Below are positions 1-11,019 of a DNA stretch of 64,000 bases, piece by piece (positions within the stretch are counted from its first letter, which is position 1; every line of letters begins with the position of its first letter). A program made the translations under genes and the position numbers. Source of the stretch: Pseudocercospora fijiensis CIRAD86 (lineage: Eukaryota > Ascomycota > Dothideomycetes > Mycosphaerellales > Mycosphaerellaceae); assembly GCF_000340215.1 (NCBI RefSeq), contig NW_006921537.1:1267011-1331010 (forward strand). The letters are read 5' to 3'. The notes below the pieces were generated by a model, which was given only the letters and a program-made list of their open reading frames with translations, did no database searches and was not told the DNA's origin.

Positions 1-54
1 TATAGTACTAATCGCTCGGCTAATAATAGCGGCAATAGCTATAGCAATCCCCTA

Positions 55-2225
55 ACCGGACTAAAGTGCTTTAACTGCGATAGCACTAGCTATCTACTAG
101 GCTAGTGCGACAAACCTAAGGACTAGGCCCGAATTAACCGTACTTCCGCTAAATATAGGAGGTACCTCTTAGCCGCTAATGCTACCCCTATTAGCCCTTC
201 TAACTATTCGAAAAAAGAATAAGCGCCGCACTAACTGTTAGCTTTATACGGCGTAAGACTATTGATATTGTACTAGCTATTATACGCACCTATCTCGTAT
301 CGGACTCGTATAGCACTAATTATAAGACTAAGGTTATACTAGATCTAGGAAATTTAGTTAGTACCCTTATTAGCTATCGCCTAGCTAAGTAATTAGACCT
401 TCGACAATTGCCTAGAACTAACTTGCTAACCCTTGCTTAGTTTAATAACCCTCGGTACTTAACCTATAGAGCCTACTATATTTACCTAGTCCTAAGAGAC
501 GACCTCGGAAATAAACGCCTACTAAACTTTACTACCTATATAGTAGATATAGACAGCCTCCTATCCGATATTGTTATCGGTAACCCTGTTCTTAAGTACT
601 ATACTATCGCTATAGACTTAGGCAGTTAATAATAGCGGTTCGGAATCGCTAGGAAGGAAGACATTAAACACATTAATGTTAGCGAGTGCCCTAATAATAT
701 TAGGGTCCTATTTATTAGCAACCTAACCCTAGCTAATCCGACTACCGACCTACTCGGTAGTAATAACGAAGAACCTGTGCCCCCTAATAGCATAGACCCT
801 AATTAGCTTGCCCGCATGCGGCATACTATAGCCTATTCGAGAGACCTATATTAATATGTTTAAATACTACCTAGTATCGACATTGCCTATGTTTAAGGAG
901 ACGGATTATAAGATTAATATTATAGAGGGCAAAGAGGTCCCCTTTAGGCCCCTCTATAATCTTAGTAAGGGAGAGCTTACTATATTGCGTAAGTACCTAG
1001 ATAAGAACCTAGCTAATAGTCGGATTTAGTATAGTAACAGCCCTGCTAGCGCACCTATCCCATTCGTACCTAAGAAGGATAGTAGCCTACGTTTATACGT
1101 TAATTACCGTAGACTTAACGCTATTACTATTAAGGACCGCTGTCTACTTCTGCTTATTAATAAGACCCTCGATCGCCTTTCTAGCGCCTATTTCTATACT
1201 ATATTAGACATTAAGGATATATACTATCGCATCTGTATTCGTAAGGGCGACGAATAGAAAACAGCCTTCCGCACTCGTTATAGCTATTTTAAGTACTTAG
1301 TTATACTATTCGGCCTAGCTAATGCCCCTACTATATTCTAGTCTTATATTAATCGGGCCCTATTAGGCCTGTTAGATTACCTCTATATAGTTTACCTAGA
1401 TAACATCCTGGTTTATATATACTTATCTAACATTGCGGAGTACTAGCCTATAGTCCGTAAGGTGCTCGATCGCCTAAGAATATATAGCTTATATTACAAG
1501 CCTTCTAAATCCACCTTTGCTACTAAAGAGATATTATTCCTCGGCTTTCTCGTATTAACTAAGGGTATTAAGGCTAACCCTAACCGTATCTAGACTATTA
1601 CTAAATAGCCTGTTCCTACGTTAATTAAGGAGCTATAGTCGTTCCTTAGCTTCGCTAATTTCTATCGCCGCTTTATTAAGGGCTATTTACGGCATGTGAT
1701 GCCCCTAACTAAGCTTACTAAAACCAAGGCCAATCTATCTAGAGAGTTTAAATAGACTAACAAAACATAAGCCGCTTTTAACGGTCTAAAGCAACGCTTT
1801 ACTAAAGTCCCTTTGTTGCACTATTTCGTACTAAGTAAGCAGATCTAAATTAAAACTAACGCTTTATAGTTCGCTATATCGGCTATTATATTATAGCAAT
1901 TAGATAATAACTATTACTAGCACCCGATTGCCTTCTTTTTACGAAAGATAATCGATATAGAACGTCGATATAAGACCTACGAGTAAGAGCTCTTAGCAAT
2001 CGTAGAAGCCTTTAAGTATTAGCGCTACTATCTCGATAGTGCTTAGTACACGATTTAGGTCTATACGGACTATAACAACCTGCGTAGTATTACTAAGGTT
2101 ATAAGAGTTATAGGTCGATAGGCTAGATAGGCCGTCTACCTCGCCGGGTTCGATTTTAATATACTATATCGGCTAGGCGTAAGTAACCCTACCGATAGCC
2201 TATCGAGGCGACCTAATTACGATAG
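55..2225 (+). pseudogene. G1 gag (C-terminal) - protease - RT - RNase H
   Basis: A CCHC zinc knuckle is readable at about 64-112 (CFNC...C spacing) with its His codon now Tyr. A retropepsin-like stretch at about 330-610 has LDLGN where LDTGN-type motifs occur, and ends in DIVIGNPVL. The RT core runs about 1060-1590, with [19 protein letters not shown], then LDIKD, then FGLANAP, and the YxDD box at 1393-1404 reading Y-L-D-N. RNase H and the tether follow to about 2215, ending in a GVSNP-type motif. Stops are TAG/TAA only, consistent with CpA to TpA and TpG to TpA change. The element cannot be active: the second catalytic Asp of RT is Asn and there are dozens of stops. Confidence 0.9.
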
Positions 2226-2438
2226 CGAGACTTAGTATATCAATTTATTGTTTCTAACCCTATAGCATAAGATTGCTATAGCCCGTATTATTAATAAGTA
2301 AGCGTAGGATAAGCGGACTCCCGGACCCCGCGGCGGCAATAAATACTATAGCAGAGTTGTCGTTCTTCTAGTATACGTTAGAAAGGACGTAGATCGCTCG
2401 AGCTATAATAACTCGATTAAGGACATTACTATCTATAG

Positions 2439-2900
2439 TAGACCCCGTAGTAGTTTGGTTTCCGGACTACTAAACGTATATAGTTTGGTTTCTTAGCGGC
2501 GAACTAGCTCCCTAGTTCTAGTTTAGTTTTTTCGAACTATATAGATTCTTAGTTTGAACTAGAGACTATATTAGTTTTACTATAAGGACACTCTTATTCG
2601 ACTGCCGGCTACGATTGCCGGCTATAATAGTAACTCTGTTATATTTACTACGCTCTTTTACCGTTGCTAGGGCGTAGTTACTATTGCTAGGGCGTAGTTG
2701 CTATTACTAGGGCGTAGTTTTGCTATAAAGACACTCTTATTCGACTGCCGGCTACGATTGCCGGCTATAATAGTTACTAGGTTGTATTTACTACGCTTTA
2801 TTACCGTTGCTAGGGCGTAGTTGCCGTTACTAGGGCGTAGTTACCGTTACTAGGGCGTAGTTGCTATTACTAGGGCGTAGTTGCCGTAGTTGCGAAAGCT
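2439..2900 (+). repeat. hAT copy A left end: TIR and subterminal 20-bp repeat array
   Basis: After the TIR there are two related units of about 140-170 bp (from about 2580 and from about 2721). Each begins with GACACTCTTATTCGACTGCC and a pair of GCCGGCTA words and then carries tandem 20-bp units of the type CTAGGGCGTAGTTGCCGTTA (three in the first, four to five in the second). Such subterminal arrays are where hAT transposases (for example Ac) bind; that role is inferred here. Confidence 0.75.
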
Positions 2901-3039
2901 TACCTATATAACGTTACGTAGGCGGCAACAATTAGGGCTTCGCGATATTCTTATACTTTTAACTTCTTCCTCTATACCTATACCGATAATAACTACTATA
3001 CGCTACGCCTCCGCCCCTTTCCCTTATAATAGCAAGAGA

Positions 3040-4445
3040 GAAGCGCGCCGCGCGCTAAATAGAAGATAGAACTAAAGACCGCGAGTTTGTTTTGCCTAAG
3101 CGTCTAACTAAAAAGCGTAAGACTAAAGAGAAGTACTCTATAAAGAAGAATTCCGTACGAGACCGCGAGAGAAAGGAGAAGATAGATAAGGATAAAAGAG
3201 CTAAGGATAAAAGAAGAAAGGCGCGGAATAAGGCATTCTATTAATAGCTAGCGCCTATAGAAAAAAGTAAAGGTTAGAATAAGAAGACAACCTAAGAGAA
3301 GGCTAAGAGGAGGAAAGAATTATAGCTAGTTTTCGAGCGTAAAGTTCTAGTAGCGTAAGTTAATCTAGCTAGCGGCCGTAGCTAGTAGCTATAGCTAGCA
3401 GCCGTAGCCGGCAGCTATAGCCGGTATATTTTTCTTTAATATATTAACTAATAGTATTTAGACCTATAGCCGCTACCTCTATCGATACGACCGATAGTAA
3501 CGGAGATATTTAGATAGCCGAGAACAATAATACTAGAGTTTAGGATACCGCGATAGAGCTTAATGCTACGAATAAAGGAACTAAAAAAAGCGAGGAGATA
3601 CTATACGTCGATCTAGTAATAGGTATAGTCTTAGGGCCTAACCCTATAGACGATAAGCGCTAGGAGTAGATCGAGTATAGTTAAAGAGACGAGATACTAG
3701 TAAAGGGCTAAGGTGTAAGTCCTGTTAATCTAGAAAATTATAGTTAAAGCTACTACGAAAAGCTAGTAAGGATTAGAATCGAGACTAGTTGTCTTTATAT
3801 CCTCGATATAGAGTAGAAGTTTCTTTGTTAGTGTTAGAGCGAAGCCTTTACGTCTATAAAGGCAAAGTAGCTTACGATTAATACGATCGGGGCTAGGTAT
3901 CTAGGGACGGCAGAAGTATTACTATAGGAGGAAGGGGTATAGGTAATTATTCTATGCTCGGTATATATAGCCGGCGTTTATAGCCGGTAGATACTAATAG
4001 TTAAATAGAAAGCGTTTCTCGAAGGCAGAGTGCTACTACTATATAAAATCTTTACTAAGGTAGAGAGGGCTTGTATCCGGAATCTAAGCTACTAGTAGGA
4101 TAGGTTAGCGTTAGAATTCTCTAAATCTCTATATAAGCCTCCGAAGGATTACCTATTTTAGCGATACGGCTTTATCTCGACTACTCCGTAGGCACCCGAA
4201 GAAGCTCAAGCGCTCTTTAAGGTCTTTACTAAGAAGCGGAAGGAGTTCGAGGATTAGGATTAGTTAATAGAGCTATTAGTTAGTCTTAGGTTTCGTAGTT
4301 AGACTCGGCCTAAGCATTTACTTATCGAGTGTCTTATACCGAAAGAGGATAGATTAAGACTAAAAGCGAGCTTAGATTCGTTAGGTATAGTAGCTCGGTT
4401 CCGTTAGTAGGAGAGAGCCGCCGTATAGAAGGCAAAATTTAGGTA
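3040..4445 (+). pseudogene. hAT copy A left-arm gene, uncharacterised basic protein
   Basis: The first exon (to 3354) encodes a very Lys/Arg-rich segment (for example LTKKRKTKEKYS, RDRERKEKIDKDKRAKDKRR). A 107-bp intron with GTAAGT donor, a GCCGGC minisatellite, a TTAACTAAT branch-like site and TTTAG acceptor (3355-3461) separates it from exon 2; splicing keeps one frame. Exon 2 starts with an acidic, Ser/Thr/Asn-rich part and then a more globular part (IGARYLGTAEVLL, RGFISTT-like, FTKKRKEFED, RPKHLLIECLIPKEDRLRL). The total is about 430 codons, with only RIP-type stops. I do not recognise the family. The basic N-terminus suggests nucleic-acid binding (inference). The same gene is present in B and C. 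Confidence 0.6.
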
Positions 4446-4589
4446 GTTAGGGTAGCTAGGAAAGAAATTCTAGTAGTTAGGCTAGCTAGGGTAGCTAGGA
4501 AAAAAAAATCTAGTAGTTAGGTAGCTAGGAAACAAAAAAAAGGTAGCTAGCTATTTACTACCTAGCTATTCCTAACGATACGATACTAT

Positions 4590-5258
4590 AAAAGAAAGGG
4601 TGTTTCCCTATAGCTACTAGTATATATCTACTACTCCTAAGTCCTTACCTTACCGTACGAAACCTTAAAATATACCGACCGATATTGTATATATACTAGG
4701 CGCTATACTAGGAAGGGTAATAACGAGACGATAGTCGAAATAGTCTAGTATACGAGCGAGATTACGACAACGTCGAGAGGAGGTCGTATACTTACCTTCG
4801 AGCCTATCGAGTCCTAGACGACGATTAGGGCTAGATTTATCCTCTCCGAATCCTAGTAGTAGGAATTTATTATAGGGTACTACTACCTAGTTCTTACCTT
4901 TACGGAGTCTAAGTAGAAGGTTATTCGGAGATATAAGAATATCGAGTATTAACCCGGAAATCTTCGAAAAGGCTAGCTAGGCGTATCTTTAGAAACCCGA
5001 GTATATAGAGTAGTTTAATTAATAGGTTTATAAGATATAGTTCCCTTTATACTTACGTTTAAAGGAGTATAAACTCCGGAAGTACTCGATGCGATAGGGG
5101 AGTAAGGAGCGAATAGATATATTCTAGAAGTTCTTTATAGAGGGGGCATTGCACTATTATACGACTTCTCGACTTAAAGGTTAACTAGTAATTGTCTGCA
5201 ACTTCTACGGTTTAATCTTAAAATACCCGAAACTAGGGGATAGGAACTTATCGCCTAC
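4590..5258 (+). pseudogene. hAT copy A transposase, N-terminal part with BED-like finger (interrupted by L1)
   Basis: The frame runs from about 4,590 through a region ending at about 5,140-5,258 that resembles a BED zinc finger: VIVCNFY (original C-x2-C, second Cys now Tyr), GLILKYPKLGDRNLS, with the His-rich second half beyond the break. L1 inserted after GCCTAC at 5,258, and the coding sequence resumes at 28,463 with the duplicated CCTAC. BED fingers are the usual N-terminal DNA-binding domain of hAT transposases. Joined only conceptually; not functional. Confidence 0.75.
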
Positions 5259-5446
5259 TGCTAGGCATACGGTTATAGTACGAAGGTATCGTAATAGTTA
5301 TACGGTACAAAAGTTAATGCATTCTCTAAGGTGCCGCGAGGCAAGCTATCTATATAATAGTCCTACTATTAGTAGCAATAGCGACCGTAGCGGTCGATAG
5401 TAACCGCTGCCTACTATCGTATATATAATAGTATTATATCGTAACA
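5259..5446 (-). repeat. L1 3' LTR
   Basis: 188 bp, TG...CA, near-identical to the other LTR at 28275-28462 apart from C/T and G/A differences. It contains an internal palindromic stretch (GCGACCGTAGCGGTCG). The adjacent CCTCCCCCCC (5,448-5,456) is the minus-strand polypurine tract (GGGGGGGAGG) expected just inside a 3' LTR. Confidence 0.92.
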
Positions 5447-8400
5447 GCCTCCCCCCCTATAAAAAAGGTCGGCACTATCTATAGTATCCTAAAACAAAGG
5501 TCCTTAGTAGGCCGCACTATAGGAAGGTTTAAGGCAAAAGAGCGTAATAGCGTCGTATAAAGGCTAAGCCTAAATAGTATACTAGAACGGTAATGCTAGG
5601 TACAGAATCGTGTCTCTCTAGTAATAACTGCGTCGGTTTTATACTTGCTTGTTGCGACGGTTACGAAGGGCGTCGCGTAAGCTAGTCGGTATAGTCTAAA
5701 CCGCCTTTAGCTACGGCTAAGGCGCGACGGTCTTTATAGTCTTATTATCGGATAGCGAGGTATTAACTACGTCCGCTATAGTAGTAGCGCGGTCTAACTA
5801 ATCGATAGGGATATTAGGGAAGTCGGCACCTAGTAATAGTAGCGTATCGGCGTTACGTATAGTACCGTATAGCTTAAAGTAGTCGGTTATCTATACGTTA
5901 AGCTTTACGATCTTATCCTTAGTAGTATTGCCTTATACGCCGCCGAGTAGCTTAAAAGCGTCCTCGTTAATTAGGTATAGTATAGGGATTGCCTATTGCG
6001 GCGCGACGCGTAAGAAATCGTAGTAAAGATAGGTTAGCGATAGCGTAAGCGACTCCTTTAAGACTATAGCGGAAAGACGATACTACTAGGCTATCTAGCG
6101 CTTAGTTGCTTCGCAGATCTGTGCCTTAGCTAGCATCTATTAAAGCTAGTATACCTCGGTTGCTACTAACTCGGACTAGCGCATATAGTAGAGAGCTTGT
6201 AAGTTAAGTATACGTATACTAATTGCCGTCGCATTATATTAGTATTGTCCGTAGGCGCCTATAGTGTTTTCCTATAGGGCGGGCAAAGGTAGCAAGCGTA
6301 TCGGAAGCGATAGGAGCTTGTACTGTAGCTACGTAACCGTATTGTTAGGCGGTAGTAGCTAAGCCGCAACTAGAGCCTTCGTAGGCGTAGAGAATAGGTT
6401 AGATAGTAGCGGCATCTTCGACGGTAGGCGAGGCGCTAAGAACAGGCTAGCGGTTAGCTTCTAGCGAGTATTTAACTTAGTCGATAGTAATACGCGCGAG
6501 GAATTTAGCTAGATCGCCTTAGTTAGCGGGGCAACCGGCTTAGCCCGAGTCGCGAGCTCTAGAGGGATGATTTTGCCGAAAAGGTACGCGTTAGTAAGGT
6601 CGGTCTCGTCTAGCGAGTAGTCGGGTAACGGCACTAGGAATGCACCTATAGGATCCTAAGTATAGTCGATATTATACTACTAGTAATTCTTATTCGTTAC
6701 TATCTTATTATACTTAAAAATAGTATTGCCCTATATAATACGCTCCTAGATACCTAAAGGATCGAAGACTAGATCGGTAGAGGCCGTCTTCGGCAAATTG
6801 TAGAACTATAGCGTTAGCGCGGGCTCTAATCTATTAGGGATAGCACCGTCCTTAAGCGTCTAGATATAGGCGATAAAGGTAGATAAGGCGTATACCGGAT
6901 CGATCTAAGTTAGCTAGTAGACTAGGCTAAAGTCTACCGGGCATTAACGGTTAAGGAGTAGTAGAGGTATACCTTTGCCCTTATTAGCGGCATAGGTACC
7001 GTTCTAGTAGCGACCGCCTCCTATAAGCTAAGCGTACTATTCCGTACGCGACGCATTAGTAGCCTTCGTATCCGCAAGCGCCTTATTAGTATAGAGGGCG
7101 GATATATAGCCCTCGCCGCGAAGCGTATAGGCGTTACGGACCGTAACATACCGCTAGGTGTAAGCGACGACGTCCTAGGTAATAGCTAGGCGACCTAGGT
7201 TACGATAGTATAGGTAGGGCAGGCTACTAGAGTTAAGGGAGGACTCGTACTACTTATAGAGCTATATAGCTAACTAGGTACTAAGCTCTATGCCGATTAG
7301 TAGCAGCTAAACGGTATAATCCTTAAGCTAGGAGTCTAGTAGAGGTAGGCGTACTATAGAGAGTCGTCTAGTAGCTACTATCTATAAGAACTAGACTTCG
7401 CCGTAGGTAGTTAGGTCGATCTTATAATGCTTCGTCGCTCCGACGTATTCGCTAATAGGTCGCTTGCCTATCTTCTAGTATTCCTTACTATAGTCGCGGT
7501 AGGATATATCCTTACTGTTCTCGCTACGCTTATATAGGACTAGGTAACCGCCTACTATAATGCTATCCCGATGTTCCTTCGAGACGAAGGTAGAACTACT
7601 CTTATACGAGGTCGACCGTCTATAGGAAGTATAAGATAGCGCGTACTATAAGACCGACGGCTCTGTTGCGGATTAGAGACGGTACTAGCTAGAATCGTAG
7701 GTCGCCGGTATAGGTGCTTAAGCTAAGGAAGTTCTCGCGTAAGCGGGTAATGTTTGCTAGGAGTTAGTACTATAACTTCGCGTAGTAGAAAGTAATAGTT
7801 AGTAGAAAATTTGTATCGAGGTTAGCTAGGTTAGGAAGCTCCTTTAATTCGCCCGCAGTTATAAGCGCTATATACTCGCTAAAGCGTATCGCGTAAATCT
7901 CCTACTATATATCGTAACCGTCCGAGTAGAGGTCGGTCCTAAAGATAGAGTATTTACGGGTATAATCGTCGTTTACGATTTAGAAGGAGTACGATTACGT
8001 AAAGAGTAGGCTTTTAAAATCAGTAACTAGCTTGCCTATATACTAATACAATTCGCGTAGAATCTAGAAGCGCCGATCGCCCGCGGTAAGGTATAGATAG
8101 TATAGGTAATACTAAAGCCTTACTAGATAGTGTTCGACGAGTCGCTTATATAGGCGTAGGCGAAAGAGGTTAGGCAGTCGACCGTCTACGTCCTCGGCGT
8201 ATACGTTATATACGAGTTTCGCGGCCTAGATAAAGCGTATATCTTTAGCTTTGTTACGCTCTATAGGATTAGCGGCGATTAGTATATCGACTTTCTTATT
8301 ATAGTCCTCGTGTTCTACGTACTACCGGATTGCCGCTTGTTTAGGTATCTCGTTAGTACGAAGAAGACGCTTATTAATTAAAGTCTAGCGCGAGCGCTAC

Positions 8401-8863
8401 CCTCGGAGCCGCTGTCGCTCGAACTTAAGTTCTTTAGGGGAAGGGTCTAGGTATTCTTCGTATACCGACTCGATCGGAGTAGTAAGTAGCTTAGGGGGAG
8501 CTAGTACGGGCGCTTATAGCGAGCCGTTACTCGGCGCCTGCGTTAGGGAGGCTAGTGCCTATAATAGCGGTAAATTAGGAAGGGTATACGCTAGTAAAGA
8601 TAGTAATTTTAGCGAAGCCGGTCGGTTTGCGGGTATTGTTAAGGGTAGTGCCGATTCTAAAGCCGAAGGCGTATAAAGAGGCTACGCGCTAACGGGATTA
8701 GTCGGGCCGCTTTCCGCACCGTTAACCGGGCTACTAGACGCGTAGGCCGTAGCGTTACGGTAGAGGGCAAAGAAGCTAGGTACGGCGTCCTATAGCTTCT
8801 CGGCCTCCGGAATCCTAACCTCTAACGCTTTGCCCTTCTAAACAAACTCCTATTTACCTAAAT
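5447..8863 (-). pseudogene. L1 accessory coding region, downstream part
   Basis: Continuation of the 3' accessory region, about 3.4 kb up to the 3' LTR. Long stretches are readable in one minus-strand frame with TAG/TAA only: PIESVYEEYLDPSPKELKFE, VDILIAANPIERNKAKDIRF, ALADTKATNASRTE, YYDFLRVAPQQAIPILYLIN, TLLLLGADFPNIPID. With the upstream part this is about 4.7 kb of extra coding capacity, more than a third of L1. The family is not recognised. Because RIP biases stop codons, some of the apparent openness could be compositional. Confidence 0.45.
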
Positions 8864-8871
8864 AGTGCGGC

Positions 8872-9330
8872 TAGACCCCGCAGTAGTTCGGTTTCCGAAC
8901 TACTAAACGTATATAGTTTGGTTTCTTAGCGGCGAACTAGCTCCCTAGTTCCGGTTTGGTTTTTTCGAACTATATAGATTCCTAGTTTAAACTAGAGACT
9001 GTATTGGTTTTACTATAAGGATACTCTTATTCGACTGCCGGCTACGATTGCCGGCTATAATAGTAACTCTATTACATTTACTACGCTCTTTTGCTGTTGC
9101 TAGGGCGTAGTTGCCGTTGCTAGGGCGTAGTTGCCGTTACTAGGGCGTAGTTTTGCTATAAGGACACTCTTATTCGACTGCCGGCTACGATTGCCGGCTA
9201 TAATAGTTACTAGGTTGTATTTACTACGCTTTATTACCGTTGCTAGGGCGTAGTTGCCGTTGCTAGGGCGTAGTTGCCGTTACTAGGGCGTAGTTGCTAT
9301 TGCCGGGGCGTAGTTACCGTAGTTACGAAA
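8872..9330 (+). repeat. hAT copy B left end: TIR and subterminal 20-bp repeat array
   Basis: Same architecture as copy A: two units, each with the GACACTCTTATTCG-type start (GATACTC in the first) and tandem GGGCGTAGTTGCCGTT units, at about 9,090-9,155 and 9,236-9,320. Unit number and T/C states differ slightly from copy A. Confidence 0.75.
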
Positions 9331-9472
9331 GCTTACCTATATAACGTTATATAGGCGGCAACAATTAGGGCTTTGCGATATTCTTATACTTTCAACTTCT
9401 TCCTCTATACCTATACCGACAATAACTACTATACGCTACGCCCCCGCCCCTTTCCTTTATAATAGTAAGAGA

Positions 9473-10878
9473 GAAGCGCGCCGCGCGCTAAATAGAAGAT
9501 AGAACTAAAGACCGCGAGTTTATTTTGCCTAAGCGTCTAACTAAAAAGCGTAAGACTAAAGAGGAGTACTCTACGAAGAAGAATTCCGTACGAGACCGCG
9601 AGAGAAAGGACAAGATAGATAAGGATAAAAGAGCTAAGGATAAGAGAAGAAAGGCGCGGAATAAGGCATTCTATCGATAGCTAGCGCCTATAGAAAAAAG
9701 TAAAGGTTAGAATAAGAAGACAACCTAAGAGAAGGCTAAGAGGAGGAAAGAATTGCGGCTAGTTTTCGAGCGTAAAGTTCTAGTAGCGTAAGTTAATCTA
9801 GCTAGCGGCCGTAGCTAGCAGCTATAGCCGGCAGCCGTAGCCGGCAGCTATAGCCGGCATATTTTTCTTTAATACGTTAACTAATAGCATTTAGACCTAT
9901 AGCCGCTACCTCTATCGATACGACCGATAGTAACGGAGATGTTTAGATAGCCGAGAACAACAATGCTAGAGTTTAGGATGCCGCGACAGAGCTTAATGCT
10001 ACGAATAAAGGAACTAAAAAAAGCGAGGAGATACTATACGTCGATCTAGTAACAGGTATAGTCTTAGGGCCTAACGCTATAGACGATAAGCGCTAGGAGT
10101 AGATCGAGTATAGTTAAAGAGACGAGATACTAGTAAAGGGCTAAGGTATAAGTCCTATTAATCTAGAAAATTATAGTTAAAGCTACTACGAAAAGCTAGC
10201 AAGGATTGGAATCGAGACTAGTCGTCTTTATATCCTCGATATAGAGTAGAAGTTTCTTTATTAGTATTAGAGCGAAGCCTTTGCGTCTATAAAGGCAAAG
10301 TAGCTTACGATTAATGCGATCGGGGCTAGGTATCTAGGGACGGTAGAAGTATTACTATAGGAGGAAGGGATATAGGTAATTATTCTATACTCGGTATATA
10401 TAGCCGGCGTTCGTAGCCGGTAGATACTAATAGTTAAATAGAAAGCGTTTCTCGAAGGCAGAGTACTACTGCTATATAAAATCTTTACTAAGGTAGAGAG
10501 GGCTTATATCCGGAATCTAAGCTGCTAGTAGGATAGGTTAGCGTTAGAATTCTCTAAATCTCTATATAAGCCTCCGAAGGATTACCTATTTTAGCGATAC
10601 GGCTTTATCTCGACTACTCCGCAGGTACCCGAAGAAGCTCGAGCGCTCTTTAAGGTCTTTACTAAGAAGCGGAAGGAGTTCGAGGATTAGGATTAGTTAA
10701 TAGAGCTATTAGTTAGTCTTAGGTTTCGTAGTTAGACTCGGCCTAAGCATTTGCTTATCGAGTGTCTTATACCGAAAGAGGATAGATTAAGACTAAAAAC
10801 GAGCTTAGATTCGTTAGGTATAGTAGCTCGGTTCCGTTAGTAGGAGAGAGCCGCCGTATAGAAGGCAAAATTCAGGTA
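9473..10878 (+). pseudogene. hAT copy B left-arm gene, uncharacterised basic protein
   Basis: Orthologous to the copy A gene, with the intron at 9788-9894 (same 107-bp length, GTAAGT donor, TTTAG acceptor). The globular part is readable in one frame for about 200 codons (10,280-10,880) with TAG as the only stop, at positions where copy A and C also have TAG. It is upstream of and co-oriented with the transposase, separated by a short AT-rich, TAGCTAGG-repeat stretch (10,870-10,985). Function unknown. Confidence 0.6.
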
Positions 10879-11019
10879 GTTAGGGTAGCTAGGAAAGAAA
10901 TTCTAGTAGTTAGGCTAGCTAGGGTAGCTAGGAAAAAAAATCTAGTAGTTAGGTAGCTAGGAAACAAAAAAAAAGGTAGCTAGCTATTTACTGCCTAGCT
11001 ATTCCTAACGATACGATGC

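Noticed and set aside
2640..2895. CRISPR-like look of the 20-bp repeats at the hAT left end
   Set aside because: Units are directly adjacent with no unique spacers, and the setting is a eukaryotic transposon end.
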